The position numbers were made by a program, and so were the translations under genes. 64,000 nucleotides of DNA from Marichromatium bheemlicum (lineage in GTDB: Bacteria; Pseudomonadota; Gammaproteobacteria; Chromatiales; Chromatiaceae): the NCBI RefSeq assembly GCF_012276755.1, contig NZ_JAAXKX010000004.1, positions 62,001 to 126,000 of the forward strand, in the 5' to 3' direction. This document shows, one piece after another, positions 28,014-36,766 of this stretch. Each line of letters opens with the position of its first letter. Position 1 is the stretch's first letter. The notes under the pieces are model-generated. The model was given only the letters and a program-made list of their open reading frames with translations, ran no database searches and was not told the origin of the DNA.

Positions 28014-29054
28014 TCAGACGCGCGGCGCGGAGGTGAAGAGCCCGCGACAGCGGGTCGCGCAATACGGACAGCATCCGGCCTCGTCGAGGCCAAGGTGTAC
28101 CAACCGATGACCGGCACGCGCGATCACCCGGGCACCACACCCGCGACACCAGGTATCCCCCCCGCCCTCGAGCCGCAGGTTGCCGAGATAGACATGGCGC
28201 AACCCGTTGGCCCGGGCGATCTCGCGCGCCCTGATCAGGGTCGAGGGCGGGGTCGCGGCATGCTCGCGCAACCGATGCGCAGGATGAAAGGCGCTCAGGT
28301 GCAACGGTACCTCGCAGCCGAGGTGACCGGCGATCCAGGCACTCAGCGCATGCAGGCGCCGCGGATCGTCGTTCTCGCCGGGGATCACCAGGGTGGTGAC
28401 CTCGACCCAGACTGCGGTCTCGTGCACCAGATACTCCAGGGTCTCGAGCACCGGCGCCAGCCGGGCGCCACAGAGTTGCCGGTAGAAGCGGTCGTCGAAG
28501 GCCTTGAGGTCGATGTTGGCCGCATCGATCGCGGCATAGAACTCGGCGCGCGGAGCGGGCAGCACATAACCGGCGCTCACCGCCACCGTATACAGCCCCG
28601 CCGCGTGCGCGGCCGCGGCACACTCGAGCGCGTACTCATGGAACACCACCGGATCGTTGTAGGTGAAGGCCACCGACCGACAACCAGCCGCCCGGGCCGC
28701 AGCGGCGATCTGGGCCGCAGCGATCGGCGGCCCAGCGCTCGCGCTCGAGGCCCGCGACCGGCTCATCTCCCAGTTCTGACAATAGCGACACGCGAGATTG
28801 CAGCCGGCGGTGCCGAAGGAATAGGTCAACGACCCTGGCAAGAAGTGGTTGAGTGGCTTCTTCTCGATCGGGTCGGGAGAACAACCGAGTGGTTGGGTGG
28901 CACCGCTCAGTACCAACGCACCCGCATGACAGACGCGCACGTAGCAGCGTCCACGCTGACCCTCGGTGAGTCGACAGCGGTGCGGACAGAGCAGGCACTC
29001 GACCCGGCCATCGGCCAATGCATGCCAGTGACGCGCCGGATGCTCGGCGAGCAT
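28014..29054 (-). CDS. AmmeMemoRadiSam system radical SAM protein (AmrS-like)
   Basis: This is a radical SAM enzyme of about 346 residues, related to pyruvate-formate lyase activating enzymes. The 4Fe-4S/SAM motif is CNLACRYCQNW with Cys at about 85, 89 and 92. It is preceded by LLCPHRCRLTEGQRGRC and GCSPDPIEKKPLNHFLPGS, hallmarks of the AmrS family. The C-terminus carries extra Cys motifs (WCRGCGARV, CCPYCATRCRG) that may bind a second metal. The ATG at 29054 is preceded by GGGAGG; the longer reading to 29204 has no support. AmrA and Memo-like AmrB, which usually accompany this protein, are not seen in this window. The biochemical reaction is not inferable from sequence. Confidence 0.9.
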   Translation of the reverse strand: MLAEHPARHWHALADGRVECLLCPHRCRLTEGQRGRCYVRVCHAGALVLSGATQPLGCSPDPIEKKPLNHFLPGSLTYSFGTAGCNLACRYCQNWEMSRSRASSASAGPPIAAAQIAAAARAAGCRSVAFTYNDPVVFHEYALECAAAAHAAGLYTVAVSAGYVLPAPRAEFYAAIDAANIDLKAFDDRFYRQLCGARLAPVLETLEYLVHETAVWVEVTTLVIPGENDDPRRLHALSAWIAGHLGCEVPLHLSAFHPAHRLREHAATPPSTLIRAREIARANGLRHVYLGNLRLEGGGDTWCRGCGARVIARAGHRLVHLGLDEAGCCPYCATRCRGLFTSAPRV

Positions 29055-29235
29055 CGTCCACCTCCCGTGCGTTTTGTGCACTGCGTCGTGGTCTTCGGCT
29101 GAGTATACTGCTGCGGATGCGCGTCGCCGCCACCGGCGGGCGCATCCACCGACCCCGTCCTCATCCGGACGGTCGAGTCCCGTTAACCCTCGGGCGCTGC
29201 TCACACGCCGAGCGCCCCTTCGCTAACGACGTCAG

Positions 29236-30468
29236 ATGCCACTTATGGTCGCCAAACCCATGCTCGGTGCCGGATACCTGTTGCAAGGCGTCCGGCTGAT
29301 CACCCGTCCCGGGCTCAGACGCTTCGTGCTGATCCCGCTGGCGGTCAACATCCTCGTCTTCTCGCTGGCGATCTATCTCGGGGTCCGCGAGTTCGCCACC
29401 TTCCTCGAACTGATCGAGGCCCAAATCCCGAGCTGGCTCGGCTGGCTCGACTGGATCCTCTGGCCGGTGTTCGCGCTGCTGTTGCTGGTGGTGGTGTTCT
29501 ACACCTTCAACCTGGTCGCCAACCTGATCGCCTCGCCGTTCAACAACCTGCTCGCCGAGAAAGTCGAGCTGCTGCTCACCGGTCGACCGCTGCAGGACAG
29601 CGGCGGGGTCGGCAAACTCCTCAAGGAGTTGCTCCCGACCCTGTTCGAGGAGCTGGTGAAGGTGGTCTACGCCCTGGCCCTGGCCATCCCCTTCCTGGTG
29701 CTGTTGTTCGTGCCGGTGGTCGGGCCGCTGCTGTGGTTTCTCTACACCGCCTGGATCCTCGCGGTGCAGTACAGCGACTACCCGATGGGCAACCACGGGC
29801 TGAAGTTTCGCGAGATGCGGGCACGGCTGCGCGGCGAGCGCGGACTCAGCCTCGGCTTCGGCGCCGCCGCCGCCGGGCTCGGGATGGTGCCGGTGGTCAA
29901 CTTCATCCTGATGCCGAGCGCAGTGGCCGGTGCCACCGCGATGTGGGTGCGCGAGTTCAATCGCGAGAATACCCGGGCGCGCTATCAGGGCCCCTACGAA
30001 TCGCGCATGACCACCCGCTGGGTCCGACTCGAGATCGACCATCTCTCCGGGCACATCGACGGCGAGGTCCTGCTCGGTCCGTTGCGCGGCCAGCGTCTGG
30101 GCTCGATCACCACCGAGGCACTACTCGAACTACTCGCCGGCGGTTGCGCCAGCGACGCCGACTCGGCCGAAGCACTCGAGGTCTATCTCGGTCGTGAGCG
30201 CGGCCAGCGTTTCAGTGAACGCCCCCGCGCCCGGCAAGAGACCGAACCGCGCAGCAGTGCCCCGCAGCCACCGCAGAGCACCCGCATGAGCCGTGACGAG
30301 GCCTGCGCCATCCTCGGGGTTGGTGCAGACGCCGACAATGCCGCGATCCGCGCCGCCCACCGGCGACTGATCCAGCGTATGCACCCGGATCGCGGTGGCT
30401 CGGCCTATCTCGCCGCCAAGATCAACGAGGCCAAGACGGTGCTGATGCGCGCCGCAGAGGCGGCCTGA
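29236..30468 (+). CDS. CysZ-like membrane protein fused to a DnaJ (J) domain
   Basis: The protein of 410 residues joins two normally separate families. Residues 1 to about 245 match CysZ (sulfate-uptake membrane protein): [78 protein letters not shown], and [17 protein letters not shown]. Residues about 258-330 resemble the soluble part of membrane-anchored DnaJ-domain proteins ([19 protein letters not shown]). Residues 350-410 are a J domain with [18 protein letters not shown] and the HPD tripeptide ([18 protein letters not shown]). No stop or in-frame break separates them. The start is uncertain (ATG 29236 or 29245) because no clear ribosome-binding site is seen. It may be a true fusion or a readthrough of formerly adjacent genes. 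Confidence 0.85.
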   Translation: MPLMVAKPMLGAGYLLQGVRLITRPGLRRFVLIPLAVNILVFSLAIYLGVREFATFLELIEAQIPSWLGWLDWILWPVFALLLLVVVFYTFNLVANLIASPFNNLLAEKVELLLTGRPLQDSGGVGKLLKELLPTLFEELVKVVYALALAIPFLVLLFVPVVGPLLWFLYTAWILAVQYSDYPMGNHGLKFREMRARLRGERGLSLGFGAAAAGLGMVPVVNFILMPSAVAGATAMWVREFNRENTRARYQGPYESRMTTRWVRLEIDHLSGHIDGEVLLGPLRGQRLGSITTEALLELLAGGCASDADSAEALEVYLGRERGQRFSERPRARQETEPRSSAPQPPQSTRMSRDEACAILGVGADADNAAIRAAHRRLIQRMHPDRGGSAYLAAKINEAKTVLMRAAEAA

Positions 30469-30477
30469 ATACCGTCG

Positions 30478-31215
30478 CTAACCCGGCTTGCGCAGCACGT
30501 CGACGCGATGCGGTTTGAGAAAGTGCGCACCACTCGGGGTCAGGTGGCGCTCGAAGGCGGCACGGATCGCGGCACGGCGCCCCGGCGGCAAGGAGGCATC
30601 GCGATGGCTGACATCAATGAAGCGCGCGGCGAAGCACTCCCAGTCGGGATAAGCACCCTCGGCCTGGTAGAAGACCTCGCGCTCGCAGCGAAAGTACCCG
30701 GCCTCGACCGCGCCCTGGAGTGCGGCGAAGGCCGCCGTACGCGCCGTGCGCTCGTCGTGGATCAGCCCGGTCAACTCGGCGAAGGGGCCCCAGTAGACCG
30801 GCTCGGAGACATAGAGCGCACCGCCCGGCACCAGCACCCGGTGGATCTCGCGCAGCGCGCACGCCATCAACGCCGGCGGCACGTGATGCAGCGACTTGAA
30901 CATGAACACCTGTGCATAGCGCTCGTCGGGATCGGCGATGGCCTGCGCCCCACCCTCGCGCAGCTCGATTGCGGCCGGCAGGTCGAGGGCACGATTGCGC
31001 GCCAGCTGGGCGCGATCGACCTCGGTGGCCACCACCCGCCGCGCACCGAAACGCTCGACCAGCAGCCGTGTCATCCAGGCCGCACCGCAGCCGAGTTCGA
31101 GGACCTCCTGCCCTGCCGGGTCGAGCAGCTCGGCGAGGATCTCGGGTTCACTGCCGCGACCATAGGCGGCGGGATCGTTGAGGCGCATCTGTTGTATCAA
31201 AGGGGAACTCTCCAT
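30478..31215 (-). CDS. Class I SAM-dependent methyltransferase
   Basis: This is a Rossmann-fold methyltransferase of 245 residues with unknown substrate. Motif I is VLELGCGAAWMTRLLVERFGARRVVATEVD (residues about 38-70). Later come FMFKSLHHVPPALMACALREIHRVLVPGGALYVSEPV, the motif IV-VI region of the Methyltransf_11/UbiE-like group. No strong ribosome-binding site precedes the ATG at 31215, and an internal ATG at 31188 is possible. It is transcribed toward the CysZ-DnaJ gene (9 bases between the stops) and divergently from the RND pump genes. Confidence 0.85.
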   Translation of the reverse strand: MESSPLIQQMRLNDPAAYGRGSEPEILAELLDPAGQEVLELGCGAAWMTRLLVERFGARRVVATEVDRAQLARNRALDLPAAIELREGGAQAIADPDERYAQVFMFKSLHHVPPALMACALREIHRVLVPGGALYVSEPVYWGPFAELTGLIHDERTARTAAFAALQGAVEAGYFRCEREVFYQAEGAYPDWECFAARFIDVSHRDASLPPGRRAAIRAAFERHLTPSGAHFLKPHRVDVLRKPG

Positions 31216-31407
31216 ATCGAGACCGGTCGTTTGGACGGGACCTTGCGTGACCGACGAGACGTCCGCGTCCCCACACCCGTATACTTCGGTTGACCTTGTC
31301 GCTCGGAATTCGACGGACCGGGTCCGATGCCTGCCATCGGCTCACCCCTCACCCGCGCCCCAGACGACACACCCAAGACATCGACCCGAAAGAGGCTCGT
31401 AGCACGC

Positions 31408-32502
31408 ATGATCGCCCGTATCCTCACCGTGCTGGCAGCGCTCGCCGCGCTGATCGGCGCCCTCGCCGTCTTCAAGTACAATCAGGTCGCGCAGGAGATC
31501 GCCGCCTTCTCCCAACCCCGGCCCGCCGCCGCAGTCGCCGCCGTCACCGTCACCACCACCCGCTGGCAGCCCTCGCTGTCCGGGGTCGGCACGGTGCAGG
31601 CGGTCCAGGGTGTGGAGGTCAACAGCGAGGTCGACGGCCAGGTCCGCGAGATCCTGTTCGAGTCCGGCGCCATGGTCGAGGCGGGGCAGATTCTACTGCG
31701 CCTCGAGGACGATGTGGATCGCGCCACCCTCGAGGGTCTCAAGGCCGCCGAGCAGCTCGCCGAGATCCAATTGCGACGCAATCGTACCCTGTTGCGCGAC
31801 CGCGCCGTCGCCCAGGGCGACGTCGACGAGCGTGCCGCCCAGCTCGATCAGGCCCGCGCCGAGGTCAAGGCCACCGAGGCCAACATCCGCAAGAAGACCA
31901 TCCGCGCGCCCTTCGCCGGGCAACTCGGTATCCGTGAGGTCGATCTCGGCCAGTTCCTCGCCGCCGGCACCGCCATCGTCTCGCTCCAGGCGCTCGACCC
32001 GGTCTATGTCGACTACGCCCTGCCCGAGCGCCATCTCGCCGCACTCCACCCCGGTCAGCCGGTTCGAGTGCGCGTCGCGGCCTATCCCGATCGCCTCTTC
32101 AGCGGCGAGATCGAGGCCATCGACCCCGGGATCGACCAGGGCACGCGCAACGTGCGCATCCGCGCCCGCTTCGCCAACCCCGACCTGGCGCTGCGCCCGG
32201 GCATGTTCGCCCGGGTCGAGACCCTGCTGCCGACCCAAGACGCGGTGCTGACCCTGCCGCGCGAGGCAATCACCTTCAATACCTATGGCGACTCGGTCTA
32301 TCAGATCGTCGAGCGTGAGGGTCAGACCCTGGTCGAACGCCGTCAGGTCACCACCGGTGCCGTCAACGGCGAGCAGGTCGCCATCCTCGACGGCCTCGCT
32401 GCCGGTGACCGCGTGGTACTCGGGGGACAGGTCAAGCTCACCAACGGCCAGCCGGTGCAGGTGATCGAACAGCCGGCGACCGACGAGGGCGATGCCGAAT
32501 GA
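31408..32502 (+). CDS. RND efflux periplasmic adaptor (membrane fusion protein)
   Basis: This adaptor of about 364 residues links an inner-membrane RND pump to an outer-membrane channel. An N-terminal signal/anchor (MIARILTVLAALAALIGALAVF) is followed by the lipoyl half-motif SEVDGQVREILFESGAMVEAGQILLRLED and a helical hairpin (QLRRNRTLLRDRAVAQGDVDERAAQLDQARAEVKATEANI). A second lipoyl half (KKTIRAPFAGQLGIREVDLGQFL) and beta-barrel/MP regions end in DRVVLGGQVKLTNGQPV. The frame extends to 31327, but the signal sequence supports the ATG at 31408. Its last codons overlap the permease start by 4 bases. Confidence 0.92.
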   Translation: MIARILTVLAALAALIGALAVFKYNQVAQEIAAFSQPRPAAAVAAVTVTTTRWQPSLSGVGTVQAVQGVEVNSEVDGQVREILFESGAMVEAGQILLRLEDDVDRATLEGLKAAEQLAEIQLRRNRTLLRDRAVAQGDVDERAAQLDQARAEVKATEANIRKKTIRAPFAGQLGIREVDLGQFLAAGTAIVSLQALDPVYVDYALPERHLAALHPGQPVRVRVAAYPDRLFSGEIEAIDPGIDQGTRNVRIRARFANPDLALRPGMFARVETLLPTQDAVLTLPREAITFNTYGDSVYQIVEREGQTLVERRQVTTGAVNGEQVAILDGLAAGDRVVLGGQVKLTNGQPVQVIEQPATDEGDAE

Positions 32503-35500
32503 GATTCACCGATATCTTCATCCGCCGCCCGGTACTGGCGAGCGTCGTCAGCCTGCTGATCCTGATCCTCGGCATCCGTTCTTTCCTCGATCTCGAGATC
32601 CGTCAGTACCCGGAGACCAACAACACGGTGGTCACCGTCACCACCGCCTATCCGGGCGCCAGCAGCGACCTGGTACAGGGCTTCATCACCACCCCGCTGC
32701 AACAGGCCATCGCCGAGGCCAACGGCATCGACTTCATCCTCGGCACCAGCAGCGCCGGCACCTCGATGATCGAGGCGCACATGAAGCTCAACTACGACCC
32801 CAACGCCGCGGTCGCCGAGATCCAGGCCAAGGTCGCCAGTCGCACCAACGTCCTCCCCGAGGCGGCGCAGAACCCGGTGATCGACTCCTCCACCGGCGAC
32901 TCCACCGCGCTCATGTATCTCGCCTTCACCAGCGAGCAGATGACCCTGCCGCAGATCACCGACTATCTGCTGCGCGTGGTCCAGCCCCAGCTCCAGGCGA
33001 TCGATGGCGTCGCCAAGGCCGAGATCTTCGGCGACCAGACCTATGCCATGCGCGTCTGGCTCGATCCCACCCGCATGGCCTCGCTCGGGATCAGCGGCGA
33101 CGAGGTCGCCCAGGTGCTCGCCAACAACAACCACCTCGCCGGCATCGGCAAGGTCAAGGGCAACATGGTGCAGGTCGACCTCTCGGCGACCACCGATGTC
33201 AGCGCAGTCGAGGACTTCCGCCAACTCGTCATCCGCGATCAGGACGACACCCTGATAAGGCTCGATGACATCGCCCGGGTGGAACTCGGCGCCAAGAGCT
33301 ACGACTCGAGCAGCCTGCACGACGGCAACCCGGCGGTATTCATCGGGATCGAGCCGACCCCGGGCGCCAACCCATTGCAGGTCGCCTCTCGGGTCAAGGA
33401 GCTGATGCCGGCACTACGCGCTCAATTCCCCGAGGGCCTACAGGGCTTCGAGGCCTACGACGGCAGCGAATTCATCCAGTCCTCGATCGACGAGGTCTTC
33501 GCCACCCTCGGCGAGGCGGTGTTGATCGTGCTGCTGGTGATCTTCCTCTCGCTCGGCTCGATTCGCGCCGCGCTGGTGCCCTCCATCGCAGTGCCGCTGT
33601 CGATCATCGGTGCCGGCTTCCTGATGCTGCTGCTCGGCTTCTCGATCAACCTACTCACCCTGCTGGCGATGGTGCTGGCCATCGGTCTGGTGGTCGACGA
33701 CGCCATCATCGTCGTCGAAAACGTCCATCGCCATCTCGAGATGGGCAAGAGCGGGCTGCGTGCCGCACTCGACGGTGCCCGTGAGCTGGCGCTACCGATC
33801 ATCGCCATGACCACCACGCTGATCGCCGTCTACGCCCCGATCGGCTTCATGGGCGGACTGGTCGGCTCGCTGTTCACCGAGTTCGCCTTCACCCTCGCTG
33901 GCGCGGTGCTGGTCTCGGGCGTGGTCGCACTCACCCTCTCGCCGATGATCGCCGGACGGGTACTGCACGCCAGCAGCGAGCAGAGCCGCTTCGAGCGCGG
34001 CGTCGAGCGCTTCTTCGGCTGGCTCTCCAACAGCTATCGCGGCCTGTTGGTGCGCTGGCTACGCTACCCCTCGGCGACGTTGCTGGTCGCAGTGACGCTG
34101 CTCGGCGGCATCTATGTGATGTACAGCATGACCGAGAAGGAGCTGGCCCCCACCGAGGACCAGAGCATCCTCTTCTTCATGGCCACCGCGCCACAGACGG
34201 CGACCATCGATTACGACAAGCACTACGTCAACACCCAGATGTTGCCGATCTTCGAGTCCTTCCCCGAGTACAAGGAGAGCTTCATCATCATCGGCATGGG
34301 TGGCGACCAGAGCACCACCTTCGGCGGTTTCAAGATGCCGCCGACCGATGAGCGTGAGCGCTCGCAGATGGAGATCGAGCCGCAACTCCAGGGCGCCGTC
34401 TCCCGGATCACCGGGATGGAGACGGTGATCTTCCCGCGCCCCAGCCTACCCACCCCGGGCGACGGTCTGCCGGTGGAGTTCGTCATCCTCTCGGATCGCT
34501 CGCACCAGGAACTCACCGGCATCGCCGACGCCCTGCTCGGGCAGGCGATGGGCAGCGGCAAGTTCATGTTCCTCACCAAGGACGTGAAGTACGAGCGACC
34601 GCGCACCGTGCTCGAGGTCGATCGCGACCTCGCCGGCGATCTCGGCATCAGCATGGCCGACCTCGGGCGCAGCCTCGGGGTGATGCTCAACGAGGACTAC
34701 GTCAACTGGTTCAGTCTGGAGGGACGCAGTTATCAGGTCATCCCCCAGGTCGAACGTGCCTTCCGCGACAGCGTCGAGGAGTTCAGCGACTACTATGTGC
34801 GCAACGGCGACGGTGAGCTGGTGCCGCTCGACGCCCTGGTGACCGTCCGCAACCAGGTCGAGCCCTCCAAGCGCATCCAGTTCCAACAGCTCAACGCCAT
34901 TACCCTGTCTGGGGTTGCGATGCCCGGTGTCACTCTCGGCGAGGCGCTCGGCTATCTCGAGGAGACCGCAGGCGAGCAGTTCCCGCGCGGCGTGAGCTGG
35001 GACTACAAGGGCGAGTCGCGTCAATACAGGACCGAGGGCAGCGCGCTCGAGGTCACCTTCTTCCTCTCGCTGGTGGTGGTCTACCTGGTGCTCGCCGCCC
35101 AGTTCGAGAGCTGGCGCGATCCCTTCGTCATCCTGATGTCGGTGCCGCTGTCGATCGCCGGGGCGATGATCTTCCTCTTCCTCGGCTTCGCCAGTGTCAA
35201 CATCTACACCCAGGTCGGGTTGATCACCCTGATCGGGCTGATCGCCAAGAACGGCATCCTCATCGTCGAATTCGCCAACCAACTACGCGAACGCGATGGG
35301 CTCGACAAGCGCGCCGCGATCGAGGAGGCCTCGACGATCCGGCTGCGCCCGATTCTGATGACCACCACTTCGATGCTGGTGGCAATGATCCCGCTGCTCA
35401 CCGCCAGCGGCCCGGGCGCGGTCAGCCGCTTCGACATCGGTCTGGTGATCGTCACCGGGCTGGGGATCGGCACCCTGTTCACCCTGTTCGTGGTCCCGGC

Positions 35501-35585
35501 CTTCTATCTGTTGCTCTCACCCAAGGAGCACAGCGGCCCGGTGATCGACGAAGACGAAGCCGACACCGCACCCCAGGCCGGCTGA
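32499..35585 (+). CDS. RND multidrug efflux permease (HAE1 family)
   Basis: This is a 1028-residue proton-driven inner-membrane exporter of the AcrB/MexF type. It starts MRFTDIFIRRPVLASVVSLL, with the first transmembrane helix. Then come the periplasmic porter domain, TM helices including the TM4 proton-relay pair in GLVVDDAIIVVENVHRH (Asp near residues 400-401), a second porter domain, and FFLSLVVVYLVLAAQFESWRDP in the C-terminal half. ATGA overlap with the adaptor shows translational coupling. No TolC-like outer-membrane gene accompanies the pair, so a channel encoded elsewhere is probably used. Substrates cannot be told from sequence. Confidence 0.95.
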   Translation: MRFTDIFIRRPVLASVVSLLILILGIRSFLDLEIRQYPETNNTVVTVTTAYPGASSDLVQGFITTPLQQAIAEANGIDFILGTSSAGTSMIEAHMKLNYDPNAAVAEIQAKVASRTNVLPEAAQNPVIDSSTGDSTALMYLAFTSEQMTLPQITDYLLRVVQPQLQAIDGVAKAEIFGDQTYAMRVWLDPTRMASLGISGDEVAQVLANNNHLAGIGKVKGNMVQVDLSATTDVSAVEDFRQLVIRDQDDTLIRLDDIARVELGAKSYDSSSLHDGNPAVFIGIEPTPGANPLQVASRVKELMPALRAQFPEGLQGFEAYDGSEFIQSSIDEVFATLGEAVLIVLLVIFLSLGSIRAALVPSIAVPLSIIGAGFLMLLLGFSINLLTLLAMVLAIGLVVDDAIIVVENVHRHLEMGKSGLRAALDGARELALPIIAMTTTLIAVYAPIGFMGGLVGSLFTEFAFTLAGAVLVSGVVALTLSPMIAGRVLHASSEQSRFERGVERFFGWLSNSYRGLLVRWLRYPSATLLVAVTLLGGIYVMYSMTEKELAPTEDQSILFFMATAPQTATIDYDKHYVNTQMLPIFESFPEYKESFIIIGMGGDQSTTFGGFKMPPTDERERSQMEIEPQLQGAVSRITGMETVIFPRPSLPTPGDGLPVEFVILSDRSHQELTGIADALLGQAMGSGKFMFLTKDVKYERPRTVLEVDRDLAGDLGISMADLGRSLGVMLNEDYVNWFSLEGRSYQVIPQVERAFRDSVEEFSDYYVRNGDGELVPLDALVTVRNQVEPSKRIQFQQLNAITLSGVAMPGVTLGEALGYLEETAGEQFPRGVSWDYKGESRQYRTEGSALEVTFFLSLVVVYLVLAAQFESWRDPFVILMSVPLSIAGAMIFLFLGFASVNIYTQVGLITLIGLIAKNGILIVEFANQLRERDGLDKRAAIEEASTIRLRPILMTTTSMLVAMIPLLTASGPGAVSRFDIGLVIVTGLGIGTLFTLFVVPAFYLLLSPKEHSGPVIDEDEADTAPQAG

Positions 35586-35591
35586 GCCGCA

Positions 35592-35617
35592 GCGCCCGTG
35601 GACTCGTCCACGGGCGC
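35592..35617. terminator. Strong hairpin between convergent genes
   Basis: An 11-bp perfect stem (GCGCCCGTGGA, 4-base loop CTCG, complementary arm) lies 6 bases after the RND permease stop and 10 before the NERD gene stop. It has no T-tract on either side. Its position suggests a shared transcription end for the convergent genes. Confidence 0.6.
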
Positions 35618-35627
35618 CCTACCCGGC

Positions 35628-36365
35628 TCACGCCCCGACCGTCCCCCACAGCCGCCACCACAACAACCCCGCCAGCGCGCCCGCCGCCCCGAGCAACACC
35701 TTACCCAGCCGGGTGCGGTAGTCGCGCCCGTGGCGGCGTTCCACCTGACGCCGGTGCCGCCAGCGCGCGAGCCAACCGCGTCGGACCTGCCCCCGCAACC
35801 GCGCCCAGGCCGCGCGCTTCGCACGCCCCACCCGGCCACCACGCAAGGTGCCCAGATCGCGCGCCAGGGTCGCGCAGCGCGACACCCCGGTCGGAACCGC
35901 ATCGATAAACCGCGCCCCATCGGTGAACACCACCCGCGCATGGACCGGCTGCCCCAGCCCCAGCGCCTCCACCGCGCGGACGTGACGACGGTTCTGGTGT
36001 AGCGGATTGACGAAGGGATAGCGCCGCCGACCGATCAGCTGCACCCAGTGCGTCGCCTCGGCCGCGCCCTGGATGGCGCCGCGATAGTGCTTGGTCTCGA
36101 CCACCAGCAACCCGCGCGGGGTCAGCGCCAGATGATCGATCTGGGTCAACCCGCCGCGCCCGTCGGGCAACACCACCCCGTGCAGGACCTCGGGGAACAG
36201 CGCCTCGAGCCGTCGCCCGACCATGCGCTCGCCCTGCCAGCCCCGCCAGCGCGGCAACAGCAATCGCGCGCCGAGCAACACCAGCAACGGCGGCAGACAC
36301 CACAACAACGGCAGGACCAGCGCCTGGAACACCAGCGCCAAGGGATCGGAGGACAAGGAAGACAC
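35628..36365 (-). CDS. NERD domain-containing membrane-anchored protein
   Basis: The protein has an N-terminal hydrophobic segment (LVFQALVLPLLWCLPPLLVLL). A nuclease-related NERD domain follows: QGERMVGRRLEALFPEVLHGVVLPDGRGGLTQIDHLALTPRGLLVVETKHYRG. The IDHL and VETK elements correspond to the nuclease-fold acidic and Lys residues. Downstream is an Arg-rich region and a final hydrophobic helix (LLGAAGALAGLLWWRLW). NERD proteins are predicted nucleases; no substrate is known here. The frame is open to 36560, but the extension is atypical and unconserved-looking. The GTG at 36365 just before the anchor is chosen without good ribosome-binding support, so the start is tentative. Confidence 0.75.
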   Translation of the reverse strand: MSSLSSDPLALVFQALVLPLLWCLPPLLVLLGARLLLPRWRGWQGERMVGRRLEALFPEVLHGVVLPDGRGGLTQIDHLALTPRGLLVVETKHYRGAIQGAAEATHWVQLIGRRRYPFVNPLHQNRRHVRAVEALGLGQPVHARVVFTDGARFIDAVPTGVSRCATLARDLGTLRGGRVGRAKRAAWARLRGQVRRGWLARWRHRRQVERRHGRDYRTRLGKVLLGAAGALAGLLWWRLWGTVGA

Positions 36366-36544
36366 GGCAGAGGGGGAGCGGACGAAAGCGGCACACGAAC
36401 GGGATCGAACCCCATGATAGCGCAAGCGGGTGGGTCGCGGCGCAACCCCATCGGCCCAGCGCTCCACCACAACCTCGGGCATCATCACCGAACCGCACCC
36501 ATATCCCGTACAATTGGCCGAAAGCGTCAATCCCAGAAAGACCC

Positions 36545-36766
36545 ATGACCGACACCCCATCCGCCATCACCCGTCTCTACCAGCAGTGCGAACCTACCGA
36601 ATCGCTCTTGCCCGATGATGACCGCTGGGTGGATTTCGATGACGTACGCGGCGAGGACAACGTCGTCGAGCTGTATGCCCGCAGCCTGCGCCGCGCCAAA
36701 CCCGGCCACTGCGACTACAAGCTCTTCAAGGGTTCTCGCTCCAGCTCTGCACCTGCGACTCCCTGA
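36545..36766 (+). pseudogene. 5' remnant of a P-loop ATPase-type gene, broken before the Walker A motif
   Basis: The 73-residue frame starts MTDTPSAITRLYQQCEP and continues WVDFDDVRGEDNVVELYARSLRRA, ending with KLFKG and a short nonsense tail. The head looks like the start of P-loop ATPases in which LF-x-G is followed at once by the Gly-Lys-rich nucleotide loop. Here the loop is absent. At about 36730 the coding signal jumps to the +1-shifted frame that encodes the TPR protein. It is best read as the surviving 5' end of an ATPase gene truncated by an internal deletion. Family resemblance is from memory of such proteins and is moderate. Confidence 0.6.

Noticed and set aside
36366-36560. N-terminal extension of the NERD protein
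   Set aside because: The added 65 residues do not resemble the family N-terminus and would run antisense through the upstream region of the gene at 36545.
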